Assembly: GCA_902526565.1 (NCBI GenBank)
Contig: CABZLP010000006.1
Location: forward strand, 1 to 42,792
From: an uncultured Pelagibacteraceae bacterium
Lineage (GTDB): Bacteria > Pseudomonadota > Alphaproteobacteria > Pelagibacterales > AG-422-B15
Reading direction: 5' to 3'
Length of the DNA stretch: 42,792 bases
Shown here: piece by piece, positions 30,542-39,686 of the stretch
Layout of the letters: every line of letters starts with the position of its first letter
Numbering within the stretch: position 1 is the first letter of the stretch
Made by a program: the position numbers and the translations under genes
The notes under the pieces: generated by a model
What the model was told of the DNA's origin: nothing
What the model saw: only the letters and a program-made list of their open reading frames with translations
Databases searched by the model: none

Positions 30542-31005
30542 TTATCGATAATCGAGAAAATTGAAGAAATCTCCACACAGGCATTTTTTGGGAGTGAGAT
30601 ACATCCAACAGCTATCCGTGAATGTTTACCATTTTCTGAGAGTATTTCACAAACCACATCTGAAGCACCATTTATTATCGATGGGTGATCATCAAAACCA
30701 CTTTCTGAATTGACATAACCTGCAATATGGACACAGTTAAAATTTTCTAAGGAGTACGATGAGTATACTTGATCTAAAATAGATAGAGTATTTATCATGC
30801 ATACTTTTGCCGCTCTTTTTGCTGTCTCGATAGAATTTTCTGTAGGTATTTTGCCTGTTATTAGTTTATTTTTGATGAGGGGTAACTGTCCAGAAATATA
30901 GATTAAATTACCTACTTTTTTCACAGGAATATAATTTCCTAGAGTTGCAACCTCAAAGTCCTCATAATCTCTATCTATCTCTAAAATTTTATCTTTTAAT
31001 TTCAT
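30538..31005 (-). CDS. RidA/YjgF family protein
   Basis: 155-residue member of the Rid family. Starting at MKLKDKILEI, it shows VGNLIYISGQLPL (about 31-43), the long helix TAKRAAKVCMINTLSIL, and HSRIAVGCISLPKNACVEIS with the conserved Arg130. True RidA deaminates reactive enamine/imine intermediates from amino-acid metabolism; this longer subfamily (about 150 residues) is less well understood. Start chosen at ATG 31005, because the open frame to 31092 lies entirely in the HAD gene and gives an un-Rid-like N-terminus. Overlaps the HAD gene by 17 bases. Confidence 0.85.
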   Translation of the reverse strand: MKLKDKILEIDRDYEDFEVATLGNYIPVKKVGNLIYISGQLPLIKNKLITGKIPTENSIETAKRAAKVCMINTLSILDQVYSSYSLENFNCVHIAGYVNSESGFDDHPSIINGASDVVCEILSENGKHSRIAVGCISLPKNACVEISSIFSIIDK

Positions 31006-31657
31006 CTTCAATAAAATTATATATTTCTTTCCAGCTGTTTGCACGAAAATCTGCTTCTTTTGGCGTCTGTGCAAGTTTGGAAAGTCTCTCATCTGAAATA
31101 TAATGAATTGTTTTTGTACGTTTCACTTCAAGTTTTGAAGAAATAATATGAGGAGCTAGGTCATCAATAAAAAAGATCTTGCCATTATAGCCTTTGACTA
31201 ATTCTTTTATAACAAGTCCTTTAGGACCATTGCCTGCAATAATAGGTAACTCAAGGCCATTATCTCTAAAACATGCCTTTCTATCCTCAAGATACTTGAA
31301 TGGTATGTTTGTTAAAATAATTATTTGAAAATTTAATATATTTATGAGTCTATTTAACGAATTAATTGAATCTTTGACAAAATCAATTTGTCTCGATCTA
31401 TTTTTAAAAAAGTTCTCAAGGTGAAACAAAACATCTTCATTAGAGATTGACTCATTTGAATCTTTATTCTTTATATTTCCGAAGAGCGCGTATGATTTTA
31501 AATCGTACCACATTGAATTATTTTGCAAATAATTCTCAAAACAAGGTAAAAAGTTTAAAAGAACTTCATCTGCATCTGAAATTAGCAAATGCTTATCTTG
31601 AACAACTACAGTTTTACTTATCTGGTCTATTAGACCTTCTGAAAGTTTAGCTTTCAT
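30989..31657 (-). CDS. HAD-superfamily phosphatase-like protein
   Basis: 222-residue protein with the four haloacid dehalogenase motifs: Asp28-x-Asp30 (LLISDADEVLL), Thr116 (IIILTNIPF), Lys146 (GNGPKGLVIKEL) and Asp165-Asp166 (KIFFIDDLAPHI). The helical cap sits between motifs I and II (about 35-100). The first motif reads DADEV rather than DxDGT. The substrate is unknown; the DxD motif favours a phosphatase over a dehalogenase. Position between an aldehyde dehydrogenase (six bases upstream) and a RidA-like gene suggests a role in the same operon. Confidence 0.82.
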   Translation of the reverse strand: MKAKLSEGLIDQISKTVVVQDKHLLISDADEVLLNFLPCFENYLQNNSMWYDLKSYALFGNIKNKDSNESISNEDVLFHLENFFKNRSRQIDFVKDSINSLNRLINILNFQIIILTNIPFKYLEDRKACFRDNGLELPIIAGNGPKGLVIKELVKGYNGKIFFIDDLAPHIISSKLEVKRTKTIHYISDERLSKLAQTPKEADFRANSWKEIYNFIEDEIKR

Positions 31658-31663
31658 CGCTAA

Positions 31664-33154
31664 CTATTTAATTTCTATCAGTGTAAGTTTAGTTTGAGTA
31701 TATTGGCCCAATGCTTCAAGTGATTTATCTCTTCCAAAGCCTGATTGTTTATATCCCCCATGAGGTAATGACATATCTCCATCACTGAGGCTATTTACTA
31801 ATACTTTGCCACTCTTAATTCTCTTTGCAAGTTTATGAACTTTGTTAAGATCATTAGACCAAATCATTGCATTTAGTCCGTAGTTTGTATCATTAGCAAT
31901 TTCTAAAGCTTCATCTTCATTTTCAAAGTCTATAGCACACAAAACTGGACCAAATATTTCTTCCTTTGCAACTTTCATTGAATTCTTAACATCTTTAAAA
32001 ACTGTAGGGTTTACATAATAACCACCTGTTTCCTGTAAAACTTGTTCACCTCCGGTAATAACATTTGCCCCTTCATTTTTGCCAGTGTCTATATAATCCA
32101 TAATTCTTTTAGTTTGAGTATGATCAACTATAGAGCCCATCAAAGTACTTGGATCAAAGGGATCGCCGGGTGCCCATGGCTCTGAATACTTCACAACCTT
32201 TTCTAAAAATTCATCTTTTATGGAATTCTCTACAAGTAGTCTTGATGGCGCATCACATACTTGACCACTATTTCCGAACATTCCGTCTGCAGCCATTTTA
32301 GCAGCATGATCTAGATCAGGCGCATCAGCAAAAATAATATTTGGAGATTTTCCTCCACATTCAAGTGAAACTCTTTTCATGTTTGACTCACCTGCATAAG
32401 ATAAAAAATATCTACCAACTTCTGTAGAGCCAGTGAAACCTAATTTGTCGACATCCATATGTGTGCCAAGTGCTTTTCCAGCAGTAGGGCCAAAACCTGG
32501 GATAACGTTAAATACTCCTTCTGGTATTCCAGCTTCCATAGCTAATTCAGCAACCCTTAAAGCTGATAGTGGTGATTGTTCAGCTGGTTTTAGAATAAAA
32601 CTATTTCCGGTTGCAAGTGCTGGAGCAAATTTCCAACAAGCCATAAGTAGTGGGTAATTCCATGGAGTAACCGCACCAACAACTCCCAGCGGTTCTTTAG
32701 TAATAGTAGCTATAATATTATCGCTTGTAGGAGCAACATCATCGTACAATTTATCAATAGCCTCAGCATACCATTTAGTACAATTTATACATGCCGCTAT
32801 ATCTCCTGTTGCTCTTGTTATTGGCTTGCCCATATTTAAAGTTTCTAATAGCCCAAGTTCCAAAATATTTTTTTTCATTAGGTCAGCGAAATTAAAAAGT
32901 ATTTTTTTTCTTTTCGAGGGAGCCATTCTTGACCATGAGCCTTTTTCAAAAACTGCTCTTGCTGCTTTTACAGCATGATTGATATCGTCAACATCGCACT
33001 CAGACACATTTGCAATTAATGAGCCGTCTACTGGACTTATACTTTCAAATGTTTTACCTGTAACAGAATTTGTATAATTACCATTGATGAATGCTTGTGT
33101 TTTAAAATCAATTGATGATTTTTTTTCGATTACATCATTTAGAGCGAGAGCCAT
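31664..33154 (-). CDS. NAD(P)-dependent aldehyde dehydrogenase, aminoaldehyde/betaine-aldehyde type
   Basis: 496-residue aldehyde dehydrogenase. TPWNYP with Asn166, the NAD-binding GFTGSTEVG (239-247), general base Glu265 (LECGGKSP) and catalytic Cys300 (SGQVCDAPSR) are present. Overall it resembles the PuuC/BetB-like group that oxidises omega-amino or trimethylamino aldehydes, but family assignment by eye is loose. First gene of the operon ending in panC; GAAAGG upstream of the ATG is the ribosome site. If it oxidises 3-aminopropanal it could supply beta-alanine to PanC; if 4-trimethylaminobutanal, carnitine precursors. Both are inference. Confidence 0.88.
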   Translation of the reverse strand: MALALNDVIEKKSSIDFKTQAFINGNYTNSVTGKTFESISPVDGSLIANVSECDVDDINHAVKAARAVFEKGSWSRMAPSKRKKILFNFADLMKKNILELGLLETLNMGKPITRATGDIAACINCTKWYAEAIDKLYDDVAPTSDNIIATITKEPLGVVGAVTPWNYPLLMACWKFAPALATGNSFILKPAEQSPLSALRVAELAMEAGIPEGVFNVIPGFGPTAGKALGTHMDVDKLGFTGSTEVGRYFLSYAGESNMKRVSLECGGKSPNIIFADAPDLDHAAKMAADGMFGNSGQVCDAPSRLLVENSIKDEFLEKVVKYSEPWAPGDPFDPSTLMGSIVDHTQTKRIMDYIDTGKNEGANVITGGEQVLQETGGYYVNPTVFKDVKNSMKVAKEEIFGPVLCAIDFENEDEALEIANDTNYGLNAMIWSNDLNKVHKLAKRIKSGKVLVNSLSDGDMSLPHGGYKQSGFGRDKSLEALGQYTQTKLTLIEIK

Positions 33155-33216
33155 AGAGTACCTTTCAGAAACATCTTTAAAAATTTTTATAAAGTTAATG
33201 TAAGATACAGATATTT

Positions 33217-35766
33217 TTATTTTTTTGAAGATTTTTTCTTGGGAATTTTTTTCTTTTTTCCCATTTTTTCCATCTTTTTTTCAATTAGATCAATGGCAAC
33301 TTCAATTTCTATTTCTTCTGGATCAATGTTGTCAGGAATTGTGGCATTTACTGTCTTATATTTTATGTAAGGACCAAACTTACCTTTCATAACTTTAATT
33401 GGCTTTTTATCCTCTGGATGTTCCCCAAGAGTTTTGATTTCAGATGAACTTTTTAGCCGTCCTGGCTTAGCGTTTGCTAAAAGTGTTACAGCTCTATTTA
33501 TTCCGATTTCAAATATTTCTGAATTATCTTCAAGGCTTGCATTTTTATCACTGCAAGTAATGTAGCCACCATAGCGGCCATAATTTACAGTTATTATTTC
33601 CCCACTTTCAGGATGAATGCCAATTTCTCGAGGAAGGCTTAAAAGATAATTAGCTTTATCAAGATCAATTTCTGAAGCCGGTATTCCTTTTGGGATACTC
33701 GCTCTTTTTGGCTTTTCATTTTGATCATTGTCACCAAGCTGTATGTAGGGTCCAAATCTACCACTTAAAAGTTTAATTTCTTTATTTGTTTCCTTGTCTT
33801 TTCCAAGAGTAGTGTCTTCAATCACTTCTTTTATTTTTCTTGGAGAAATAGGTCTTGTAAATTTACACTCTGGATAATTTGAACAGCCAACGAATGCCCC
33901 AAATCTACTAACTTTTAAGCTTAGTTCACCTTCACAAGATGGGCAACAGCGTGTGATATTTTTTCCTTCTGGTTCAATAAAAATATGATTTTTAAGGCTA
34001 TCATTAAGATGATCTAGAACGTTTGTAATTCTTAAATCAGTTACCTCCCCTATATTTGACGAAAAATTTTTCCAAAATTTTTCTAGAAATTCTTTCCAAT
34101 CTATTTGGCCAGATGTTATTTCATCAAGTGACTCTTCCATTTCAGCCGTGAACTCATAGTCAACATATTTTGAGAAAAAGCCCTTTAGAAAACCTGTGAT
34201 GAGAATAGCTCTGTCTTCAGGTATGAACCGATTTTTCTCTACTTCAACATAATTTCTCATTTTTAAAACTGATATTATACTTGCATAGGTTGATGGCCTG
34301 CCAATTCCTAGCTCCTCAAGTTTTTTAACCAATGTTGCCTCTGAATATCTAGGAGGAGGTAGAGTAAAGTGTTGAGAACTTATTGGCTCAACATTTTCAA
34401 TTTTGTCTTGCAGCTTAATGTTAGGAAGGTCTCTATCTTCCTCATTCTCATCTGCATCGGTGTCATCTGATTTTTTGTTAAATTCACTATAAATGTTTAA
34501 GAATCCATCAAATGTCTGAATTGATCCATTTGCTCTAAGTTTTAATGATTCATCTTCACTTGAAATTGATATTACAGTCCTTTCAAATGTTGCTGAATTC
34601 ATTTGACTAGCCAATGATCTTTTCCAAATTAAGTCATAAAGTTTAAATCCATCTGCATCTAAATACTTTTTCATGTCTTCTGGTTTTCTTAATATATCTG
34701 TTGGCCTGATGCCTTCGTGAGCTTCCTGAGCATTTTTTGCTTTTTTACTTTTAAAACTCCTTATTTCTTTTGGTAGGTATGTTAAATCAAATTTTTCTTT
34801 TATAAATTTTCTATACGATTCTATGGCCTCTTTTGATAAGTCAGTGCTATCTGTTCTCATGTAAGTTATCAATCCAGTTGTTTCACCGTTAATTTCAACT
34901 CCTTGGAAAAGACGCTGAGCAATCTGCATAGTTCTTGAGGCCCCAAATCCGAAAATACTTGAGGCAGTTTGCTGAAGTGTTGATGTGGAGAATGGCGCGT
35001 CTGGGTTTCTAGATGCAGGTTTTTTTATAATGTCTGTAAATTTAAAATTTTTTCCTTTGAAAGACTCAGTAACTTTTTGTGCCTCATTTTTATCTTTAAA
35101 AGTAAATTTATCTAATTTCTCATTATTAAAATGAGTGAGATTTGACTCAATAATATTTTGCAAAACATTTACATTAGCTTTTATTTTCCAGTATTCTTGA
35201 GGGTCAAAAGACTCAATTTCAACTTCCCTTTCACAAATTAGTCTGAGCGCAACTGATTGCACTCTTCCTGCAGATTTAGCTCCAGGAAGCTTTCTCCATA
35301 AAACAGGAGATAAATTAAAACCGAATAAGTAATCTAGGGCTCTTCTTGCTAAATATGCATCTACCAATGAGTGGTCAAGTTCTCTTGGATTATCAATACC
35401 GTTTTTTACTGCTGATTTGGTGATTTCACTAAATACGACCCTTTTAACAGATTTATCTTTTATAAGCTTTTTTTTATTTAATAATTCAATTATGTGCCAT
35501 GCGATAGCTTCACCTTCTCGGTCTGGGTCAGTGGCAAGAAAGATATTAGATGAAGATTCCGCTGCTTCGTATATTTCTTTAATATGTTTTTTTGAGGTAT
35601 TTGAAACTTCCCATTCGAATGAGAAATCATTTTCTGGATCAACTGACCCATTTTTTGAAGGCAAATCTCGAACATGACCAAAGCTTGCAAGGACATTAAA
35701 ATCATTACCAAGGTATTTATTAATTGTTTTGGCTTTTGCAGGACTTTCAACAATAACTAAATTCAT
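33217..35766 (-). CDS. topA: DNA topoisomerase I (type IA)
   Basis: 849-residue enzyme that relaxes negative supercoils. The Toprim domain has Glu7 (VESPAKA) and Asp80-x-Asp82-x-Glu84 (ATDPDREGEAIAWH); the catalytic tyrosine is Tyr302 in GLITYMRTDST. One four-cysteine zinc finger (about residues 603-632, CCPSC ... CSNYPEC) is followed by several diverged ribbon repeats carrying GRFGPY, GRYGGY and GKFGPY. The C-terminus is a lysine-rich tail. Has its own promoter (35791-35819). In many alphaproteobacteria dprA is the upstream neighbour; here plsY is. Confidence 0.97.
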   Translation of the reverse strand: MNLVIVESPAKAKTINKYLGNDFNVLASFGHVRDLPSKNGSVDPENDFSFEWEVSNTSKKHIKEIYEAAESSSNIFLATDPDREGEAIAWHIIELLNKKKLIKDKSVKRVVFSEITKSAVKNGIDNPRELDHSLVDAYLARRALDYLFGFNLSPVLWRKLPGAKSAGRVQSVALRLICEREVEIESFDPQEYWKIKANVNVLQNIIESNLTHFNNEKLDKFTFKDKNEAQKVTESFKGKNFKFTDIIKKPASRNPDAPFSTSTLQQTASSIFGFGASRTMQIAQRLFQGVEINGETTGLITYMRTDSTDLSKEAIESYRKFIKEKFDLTYLPKEIRSFKSKKAKNAQEAHEGIRPTDILRKPEDMKKYLDADGFKLYDLIWKRSLASQMNSATFERTVISISSEDESLKLRANGSIQTFDGFLNIYSEFNKKSDDTDADENEEDRDLPNIKLQDKIENVEPISSQHFTLPPPRYSEATLVKKLEELGIGRPSTYASIISVLKMRNYVEVEKNRFIPEDRAILITGFLKGFFSKYVDYEFTAEMEESLDEITSGQIDWKEFLEKFWKNFSSNIGEVTDLRITNVLDHLNDSLKNHIFIEPEGKNITRCCPSCEGELSLKVSRFGAFVGCSNYPECKFTRPISPRKIKEVIEDTTLGKDKETNKEIKLLSGRFGPYIQLGDNDQNEKPKRASIPKGIPASEIDLDKANYLLSLPREIGIHPESGEIITVNYGRYGGYITCSDKNASLEDNSEIFEIGINRAVTLLANAKPGRLKSSSEIKTLGEHPEDKKPIKVMKGKFGPYIKYKTVNATIPDNIDPEEIEIEVAIDLIEKKMEKMGKKKKIPKKKSSKK

Positions 35767-35790
35767 TTTTAAATCACTAATTTTTGCGGA

Positions 35791-35819
35791 TTTAAATATT
35801 TATTTTTGCATTTTGTCAA
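35791..35819 (-). promoter_or_regulatory. Promoter for topA
   Basis: On the minus strand a perfect TTGACA (35819-35814) is followed after 15 bases by TATTTA or after 17 by TTTAAA. The expected start near 35785 leaves a leader of about 20 bases. It lies in the 95-base gap between plsY and topA, which holds nothing else I can name. The -10 box is ambiguous because of the AT-rich tract. Confidence 0.45.
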
Positions 35820-35861
35820 ATCTATGAAGAAAATAATATAAATAAACGCAGAATACCTGGG

Positions 35862-36437
35862 TTATTTGATTTTTTTTTCTGTACCGTTTAAGAGTCTTTT
35901 AATATTTTCGTAGTGGGAAATGAAGATTATTAATGTGAGTACAAAAATTAAAAATTGATCTGAACTAAATAAAAAGTAAGTGAAAATAATAGAGCTAAAA
36001 CTGCTTATCAATGCTGAAAGAGATGAAATTCTTATTACCAAGAAAATAAGAATCCAAATTAATGCTATAAAACTAAATAAGTAAAAATTTATCATAAAGA
36101 TTATACCTAAATAAGATGCGAAACCTTTGCCGCCTTTAAATTTAAGCCAAATTGGGAATATATGTCCAAGAAGAACAAGTAAGCTTGATAAAATAATTAA
36201 TTGTCCATTAATCATCTGAGTTAAATATATAGCTAAGCAAGCTTTACTAAAATCAAGAATAAGAGTTAATGCTGCTGCACTGTAATTTCCAGTTCTTAAA
36301 ACATTTGTGGTGCCAATATTTCCTGATCCAATTTTTCTAATATCATCAAGTTCAAAAAATTTAGCTAGTATTACGCCTGAGGGTATAGAACCCAAAATAT
36401 ATGATAATGAAATTATTAAGAAAACTTCCGAAATCAT
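35862..36437 (-). CDS. plsY: Glycerol-3-phosphate acyltransferase PlsY
   Basis: 191-residue inner-membrane enzyme that transfers an acyl group from acyl-phosphate to glycerol 3-phosphate, the first step in making phospholipids. The three conserved motifs are visible: GSIPSG (about residues 16-21), GSGNIGTTNVLR (37-48) and GGKGFASYLG (about 104-113), between five strongly hydrophobic segments. The start codon directly abuts the pyrB stop. pyrC, which usually separates these genes in alphaproteobacteria, is missing. Confidence 0.95.
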   Translation of the reverse strand: MISEVFLIISLSYILGSIPSGVILAKFFELDDIRKIGSGNIGTTNVLRTGNYSAAALTLILDFSKACLAIYLTQMINGQLIILSSLLVLLGHIFPIWLKFKGGKGFASYLGIIFMINFYLFSFIALIWILIFLVIRISSLSALISSFSSIIFTYFLFSSDQFLIFVLTLIIFISHYENIKRLLNGTEKKIK

Positions 36438-37376
36438 TTATTTAAGTAAAATTCCTAGGCAAGCCATTCTGATGGCAACACCATTTTCTACTTGCTCATT
36501 AATCACTGATTTGTTTACATCATCAGCTAATGAACTCTCTATTTCTACATCCCTATTAATTGGGCCTGGATGCATTACAAGAACATCCTCTTTGGCATTT
36601 TTCAATCTTTCTGATGTAAGACCATATTTTAAAAAGTAATCTTTTGTACTTGGCAATTCGGTATCTAAAATTCGTTCATTCTGAATTCTCAGCATCATTA
36701 CTATGTCAGAGTCAGTAATACCTATATCTAAATCATTAAACTTCTCAACTTTATATTTATGTAAGTCACTAGGTTCAAAATATTTTGGATAGACGAATCT
36801 GACGCTAGAGCCCATTTTCGTTAATAAATAGTAATTTGACCTTGCAACACGACTATGTTCTAGGTCTCCACATATTGAGACAGTAAGATCTTTAAGAGTT
36901 TTTTTGTGACTAAGTATTGTAAATGCATCAAGCAGTGCTTGAGTAGGGTGCTCATTTACACCCTCACCAGCATTGATTACGGGACAATCCAAAAGATTTG
37001 AAATTTTCTCTGCAGAATTATCCTCATTGTGTCTTATTATCACGAGATCAGGATTCATTGCTCCTATAGTTTGAGCTGTATCAAATAACGTCTCACCCTT
37101 TCTAAGAGAGGAGCCTTGAATATTCATATTAACCACGTCAGCTCCCAATCGTTTTGCTGCAATTTCAAAGGAAATTAATGTTCTTGTAGAAGGTTCAAAA
37201 AAAAGATTTATTACTGTTCTTCCAGTTAGAATAGGGTAGTTTTTATTTTTTTCTTTATTTTTAAGTTTAAAAAAATTTCCAAGCTCTAAAATTTTATTAA
37301 TATCTTTAACAGAAAGATATTTAATTCCTAATAAATGTTTTTGACTTAATTTAGGTATTTTAATATCGCTAGACAT
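36438..37376 (-). CDS. pyrB: Aspartate carbamoyltransferase catalytic subunit
   Basis: 312-residue enzyme for the second step of pyrimidine synthesis, joining carbamoyl phosphate and aspartate. FFEPSTRT (59-66), the HPTQALLDAF motif (143-152), MMLRIQNER and HPGPINRDVEI are conserved, so carbamoyl phosphate and aspartate sites are intact. Start at ATG 37376, overlapping the ruvX stop by one base (TGATG); a TTG one codon upstream is less likely. No regulatory pyrI and no inactive pyrC-like partner nearby. Confidence 0.97.
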   Translation of the reverse strand: MSSDIKIPKLSQKHLLGIKYLSVKDINKILELGNFFKLKNKEKNKNYPILTGRTVINLFFEPSTRTLISFEIAAKRLGADVVNMNIQGSSLRKGETLFDTAQTIGAMNPDLVIIRHNEDNSAEKISNLLDCPVINAGEGVNEHPTQALLDAFTILSHKKTLKDLTVSICGDLEHSRVARSNYYLLTKMGSSVRFVYPKYFEPSDLHKYKVEKFNDLDIGITDSDIVMMLRIQNERILDTELPSTKDYFLKYGLTSERLKNAKEDVLVMHPGPINRDVEIESSLADDVNKSVINEQVENGVAIRMACLGILLK

Positions 37377-37870
37377 CAATATTTATTTTTCATTATATAA
37401 TTTATAGCACCCTCTAAGATAAATGCTGCGGCTAAGTTATCAATGTCTTTTTTAACCTGCTTTTTTTTAGATCTGCTTTTTTCATTTTTTACAAAATTTC
37501 TCTCAACAGCAACTGTAGACAGTCTTTCATCCCAAAATGCATATTTGATGTTTATTTCACTACACATCTTTTCAGCTTTATCTTTTACAGACTGTGCACT
37601 TCTTCCTTCAGTTCCATCCATGTTCTTAGGAAGCCCGAATATAATACCTACTATATTAAATTCTGAGATAATATTTTTTAGTATACTAATAATTTTGCTA
37701 AATTTATCCTCACTGATAGTTCTTAAAGGTAAGGCACCATCTAAACTATGAGTTGAGATTGACACACCTATCCTTTTTTTGCCCAGATCTAATCCCATAA
37801 TCCTTTTTTTATTTAAAAGAAATGGTTTGAATTTAAGTAAATCATCTACTTTGTTTGTTGAATTAAGCAT
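37376..37870 (-). CDS. ruvX: RuvX/YqgF RNase H-like protein (putative Holliday junction resolvase, 16S rRNA 5' processing)
   Basis: 164-residue RNase H-fold protein. IMGLDLGKKRIGVSIS (from about residue 24) holds the first catalytic aspartate, FGLPKNMDGTEG is the second strand, and DERLSTVAVER the next acidic block; a final Asp lies in KKDIDNLAAAFIL. The N-terminal ~23 residues ahead of the core are usual in alphaproteobacteria. The family processes pre-16S rRNA in E. coli; the resolvase role is older and less certain. First gene of ruvX-pyrB-plsY, divergent from gatC. Confidence 0.93.
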   Translation of the reverse strand: MLNSTNKVDDLLKFKPFLLNKKRIMGLDLGKKRIGVSISTHSLDGALPLRTISEDKFSKIISILKNIISEFNIVGIIFGLPKNMDGTEGRSAQSVKDKAEKMCSEINIKYAFWDERLSTVAVERNFVKNEKSRSKKKQVKKDIDNLAAAFILEGAINYIMKNKY

Positions 37871-37918
37871 TTTTTATATGTATATCATAGAATGTTTAAA
37901 CCTTATATATTAGAAAAT

Positions 37919-38206
37919 ATGGAATTTGATAAAGACAGTCTTTACAAATTAGGAAAGCTATCAAAAATTCAGATTGATGAGAGTAAGTTAAAGTCATTAT
38001 CATCAGATCTTGGCTCAATCGTAGAGTTTATCGACAGACTAAAAAGCATTGATACAGAAAATGTTGATCCGACTTCAAACTCGTTAGATCAATCATTGGT
38101 TATGAGGGATGATATTGCCTCAGACGTGAATACACCCAATGAAATACTAGAAAATGCTCCACAGAAAGAGCTAGACTTTTTTTCTGTACCCAAAGTAATT
38201 GAATAA
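37919..38206 (+). CDS. gatC: Asp/Glu-tRNA amidotransferase subunit C
   Basis: 95-residue stabilising subunit of GatCAB. SLYKLGKLSKIQIDESKLK followed by the long helix, the central LGSIVEFIDRLKSIDTENVDPTSN and the C-terminal NAPQKELDFFSVPKVIE are the family pattern. I chose ATG 37919, where GatC similarity begins; ATG 37892 would add nine residues. Neither has a clear ribosome site. A TATATT at 37906-37911 could make this start nearly leaderless, but no -35 box supports it. gatA starts four bases after the stop. Confidence 0.9.
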   Translation: MEFDKDSLYKLGKLSKIQIDESKLKSLSSDLGSIVEFIDRLKSIDTENVDPTSNSLDQSLVMRDDIASDVNTPNEILENAPQKELDFFSVPKVIE

Positions 38207-38210
38207 AATC

Positions 38211-39686
38211 ATGAAAAGAAATTTAAATTTTATAGAGGCAAGCAGTCTTCTTGAAGCAAGTGAAACTACATCGGTTGACCTAACAAAGATTTATTTAGAA
38301 AATATTAAACAAGCTGAAGAACTTAACTGTTTTAATACTATTACTGCAGAGCGTGCTCTAGTTGATGCTGAAAAATCAGATCTAAGACGACAACAGGGAA
38401 CGCTGAAAAGCCGGTTTGACGGGATACCCATAGGAGTCAAAGACTTATTCTGTACCAAGAATATTAAAACAACAGCTTCAAGTAAAATTTTATCAAACTT
38501 TGTGCCATCATATGAGTCCGCTGTAACTCAAAATTGCATTGATGCAGGTTTAATCAGCTTAGGCAAATTAAACTGTGATGAATTTGCAATGGGTTCAACA
38601 AATAAAACAAGTTATTATGGTCCTGTCACAAATCCATGGAAGTCTAACAAGTCAGATGCAAAACTTGTACCAGGTGGATCATCTGGAGGATCAGCAGCAG
38701 CAGTTGCAGCTGATTTATGCGTTGCATCTCTTGGAACTGATACAGGAGGTTCAATTAGACAGCCAGCTTCATTTACTGGAACAGTTGGATTAAAGCCAAC
38801 TTATGGTAGAGTTTCAAGGTGGGGTATAATAGCTTTTGCATCATCTCTGGATCAAGCTGGCCCAATAACTAAAACTGTTGAGGACGCTGCTGCATTATTC
38901 GAAATTATTGCAGGACACGATCCAAAAGACTCAACTTCATCCATAAAAGAAAAAGAGAGTTTCTATCACAATTTAAATAGTTCCATTAAGGGAATGAAAA
39001 TTGGAATTCCAAAAGAATTCAAAAGTGATGGCCTACCTTCAAGCACTCAAAAAGCATGGGATGATTGTATGAAATTGCTTCAAACCAATGGGGCTGAATT
39101 GATAGACATAAGTCTTCCTCATACAATGGATGCATTGCCAACCTATTATATTATTGCTCCAGCAGAAGCTTCTTCTAATCTTGCAAGATATGATGGCGTA
39201 AAATACGGAATTAGAGAAGAAGGTAAAAACCTCATTGAAATGTATGAAAAAACGAGGTCCGTTGGTTTTGGCGATGAAGTAAAAAGAAGGATATTAATAG
39301 GTACTTATGTATTATCTTCTGGTTACTATGATGCATATTACATAAAGGCTCAAAAGATAAGATCATTAATAAAGAATGATTTTAATCAAGCTTTTGAAAA
39401 AGTTGATGCGATCTTAACTCCATCAACTCCATCAACAGCATTCGAGATTGAAAACGAACCAAATGATCCTGTTCAAACATATTTAAACGATATTTTCACG
39501 GTTCCTATTAATCTTGCTGGTATACCGGCAATATCTATTCCTTTTGCCAATGATGAAAATGGCTTACCAATTGGCCTTCAATTAATTACAAATTCTTTTG
39601 AGGAGCAAAAGTTATTAAATATTGCAAAAAATGTCCAAGACACTGTTAATTATGAGTCTGTACCTAAAAACTGGTGGCAAGAATGA
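38211..39686 (+). CDS. gatA: Asp/Glu-tRNA amidotransferase subunit A
   Basis: 491-residue amidase-family subunit that hydrolyses glutamine to ammonia for transamidation. The Ser-cisSer-Lys triad is visible: Lys77 (PIGVKDLF), Ser157 in [11 protein letters not shown], and nucleophile Ser181 in [12 protein letters not shown]. Start at ATG 38211; a TTG at 38199 would overlap gatC. Its stop overlaps gatB by four bases (ATGA). Presence of GatCAB means Gln-tRNA, Asn-tRNA or both are made through misacylated intermediates, as usual in alphaproteobacteria. Confidence 0.97.
   Translation: MKRNLNFIEASSLLEASETTSVDLTKIYLENIKQAEELNCFNTITAERALVDAEKSDLRRQQGTLKSRFDGIPIGVKDLFCTKNIKTTASSKILSNFVPSYESAVTQNCIDAGLISLGKLNCDEFAMGSTNKTSYYGPVTNPWKSNKSDAKLVPGGSSGGSAAAVAADLCVASLGTDTGGSIRQPASFTGTVGLKPTYGRVSRWGIIAFASSLDQAGPITKTVEDAAALFEIIAGHDPKDSTSSIKEKESFYHNLNSSIKGMKIGIPKEFKSDGLPSSTQKAWDDCMKLLQTNGAELIDISLPHTMDALPTYYIIAPAEASSNLARYDGVKYGIREEGKNLIEMYEKTRSVGFGDEVKRRILIGTYVLSSGYYDAYYIKAQKIRSLIKNDFNQAFEKVDAILTPSTPSTAFEIENEPNDPVQTYLNDIFTVPINLAGIPAISIPFANDENGLPIGLQLITNSFEEQKLLNIAKNVQDTVNYESVPKNWWQE

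Noticed and set aside
33180-33205. Near-palindrome CTTTAAAAATTTTTATAAAG between the aldehyde dehydrogenase gene and topA as a terminator or operator
   Set aside because: All A-T pairing in an AT-rich gap, with no T-run in the right place; too weak to call.
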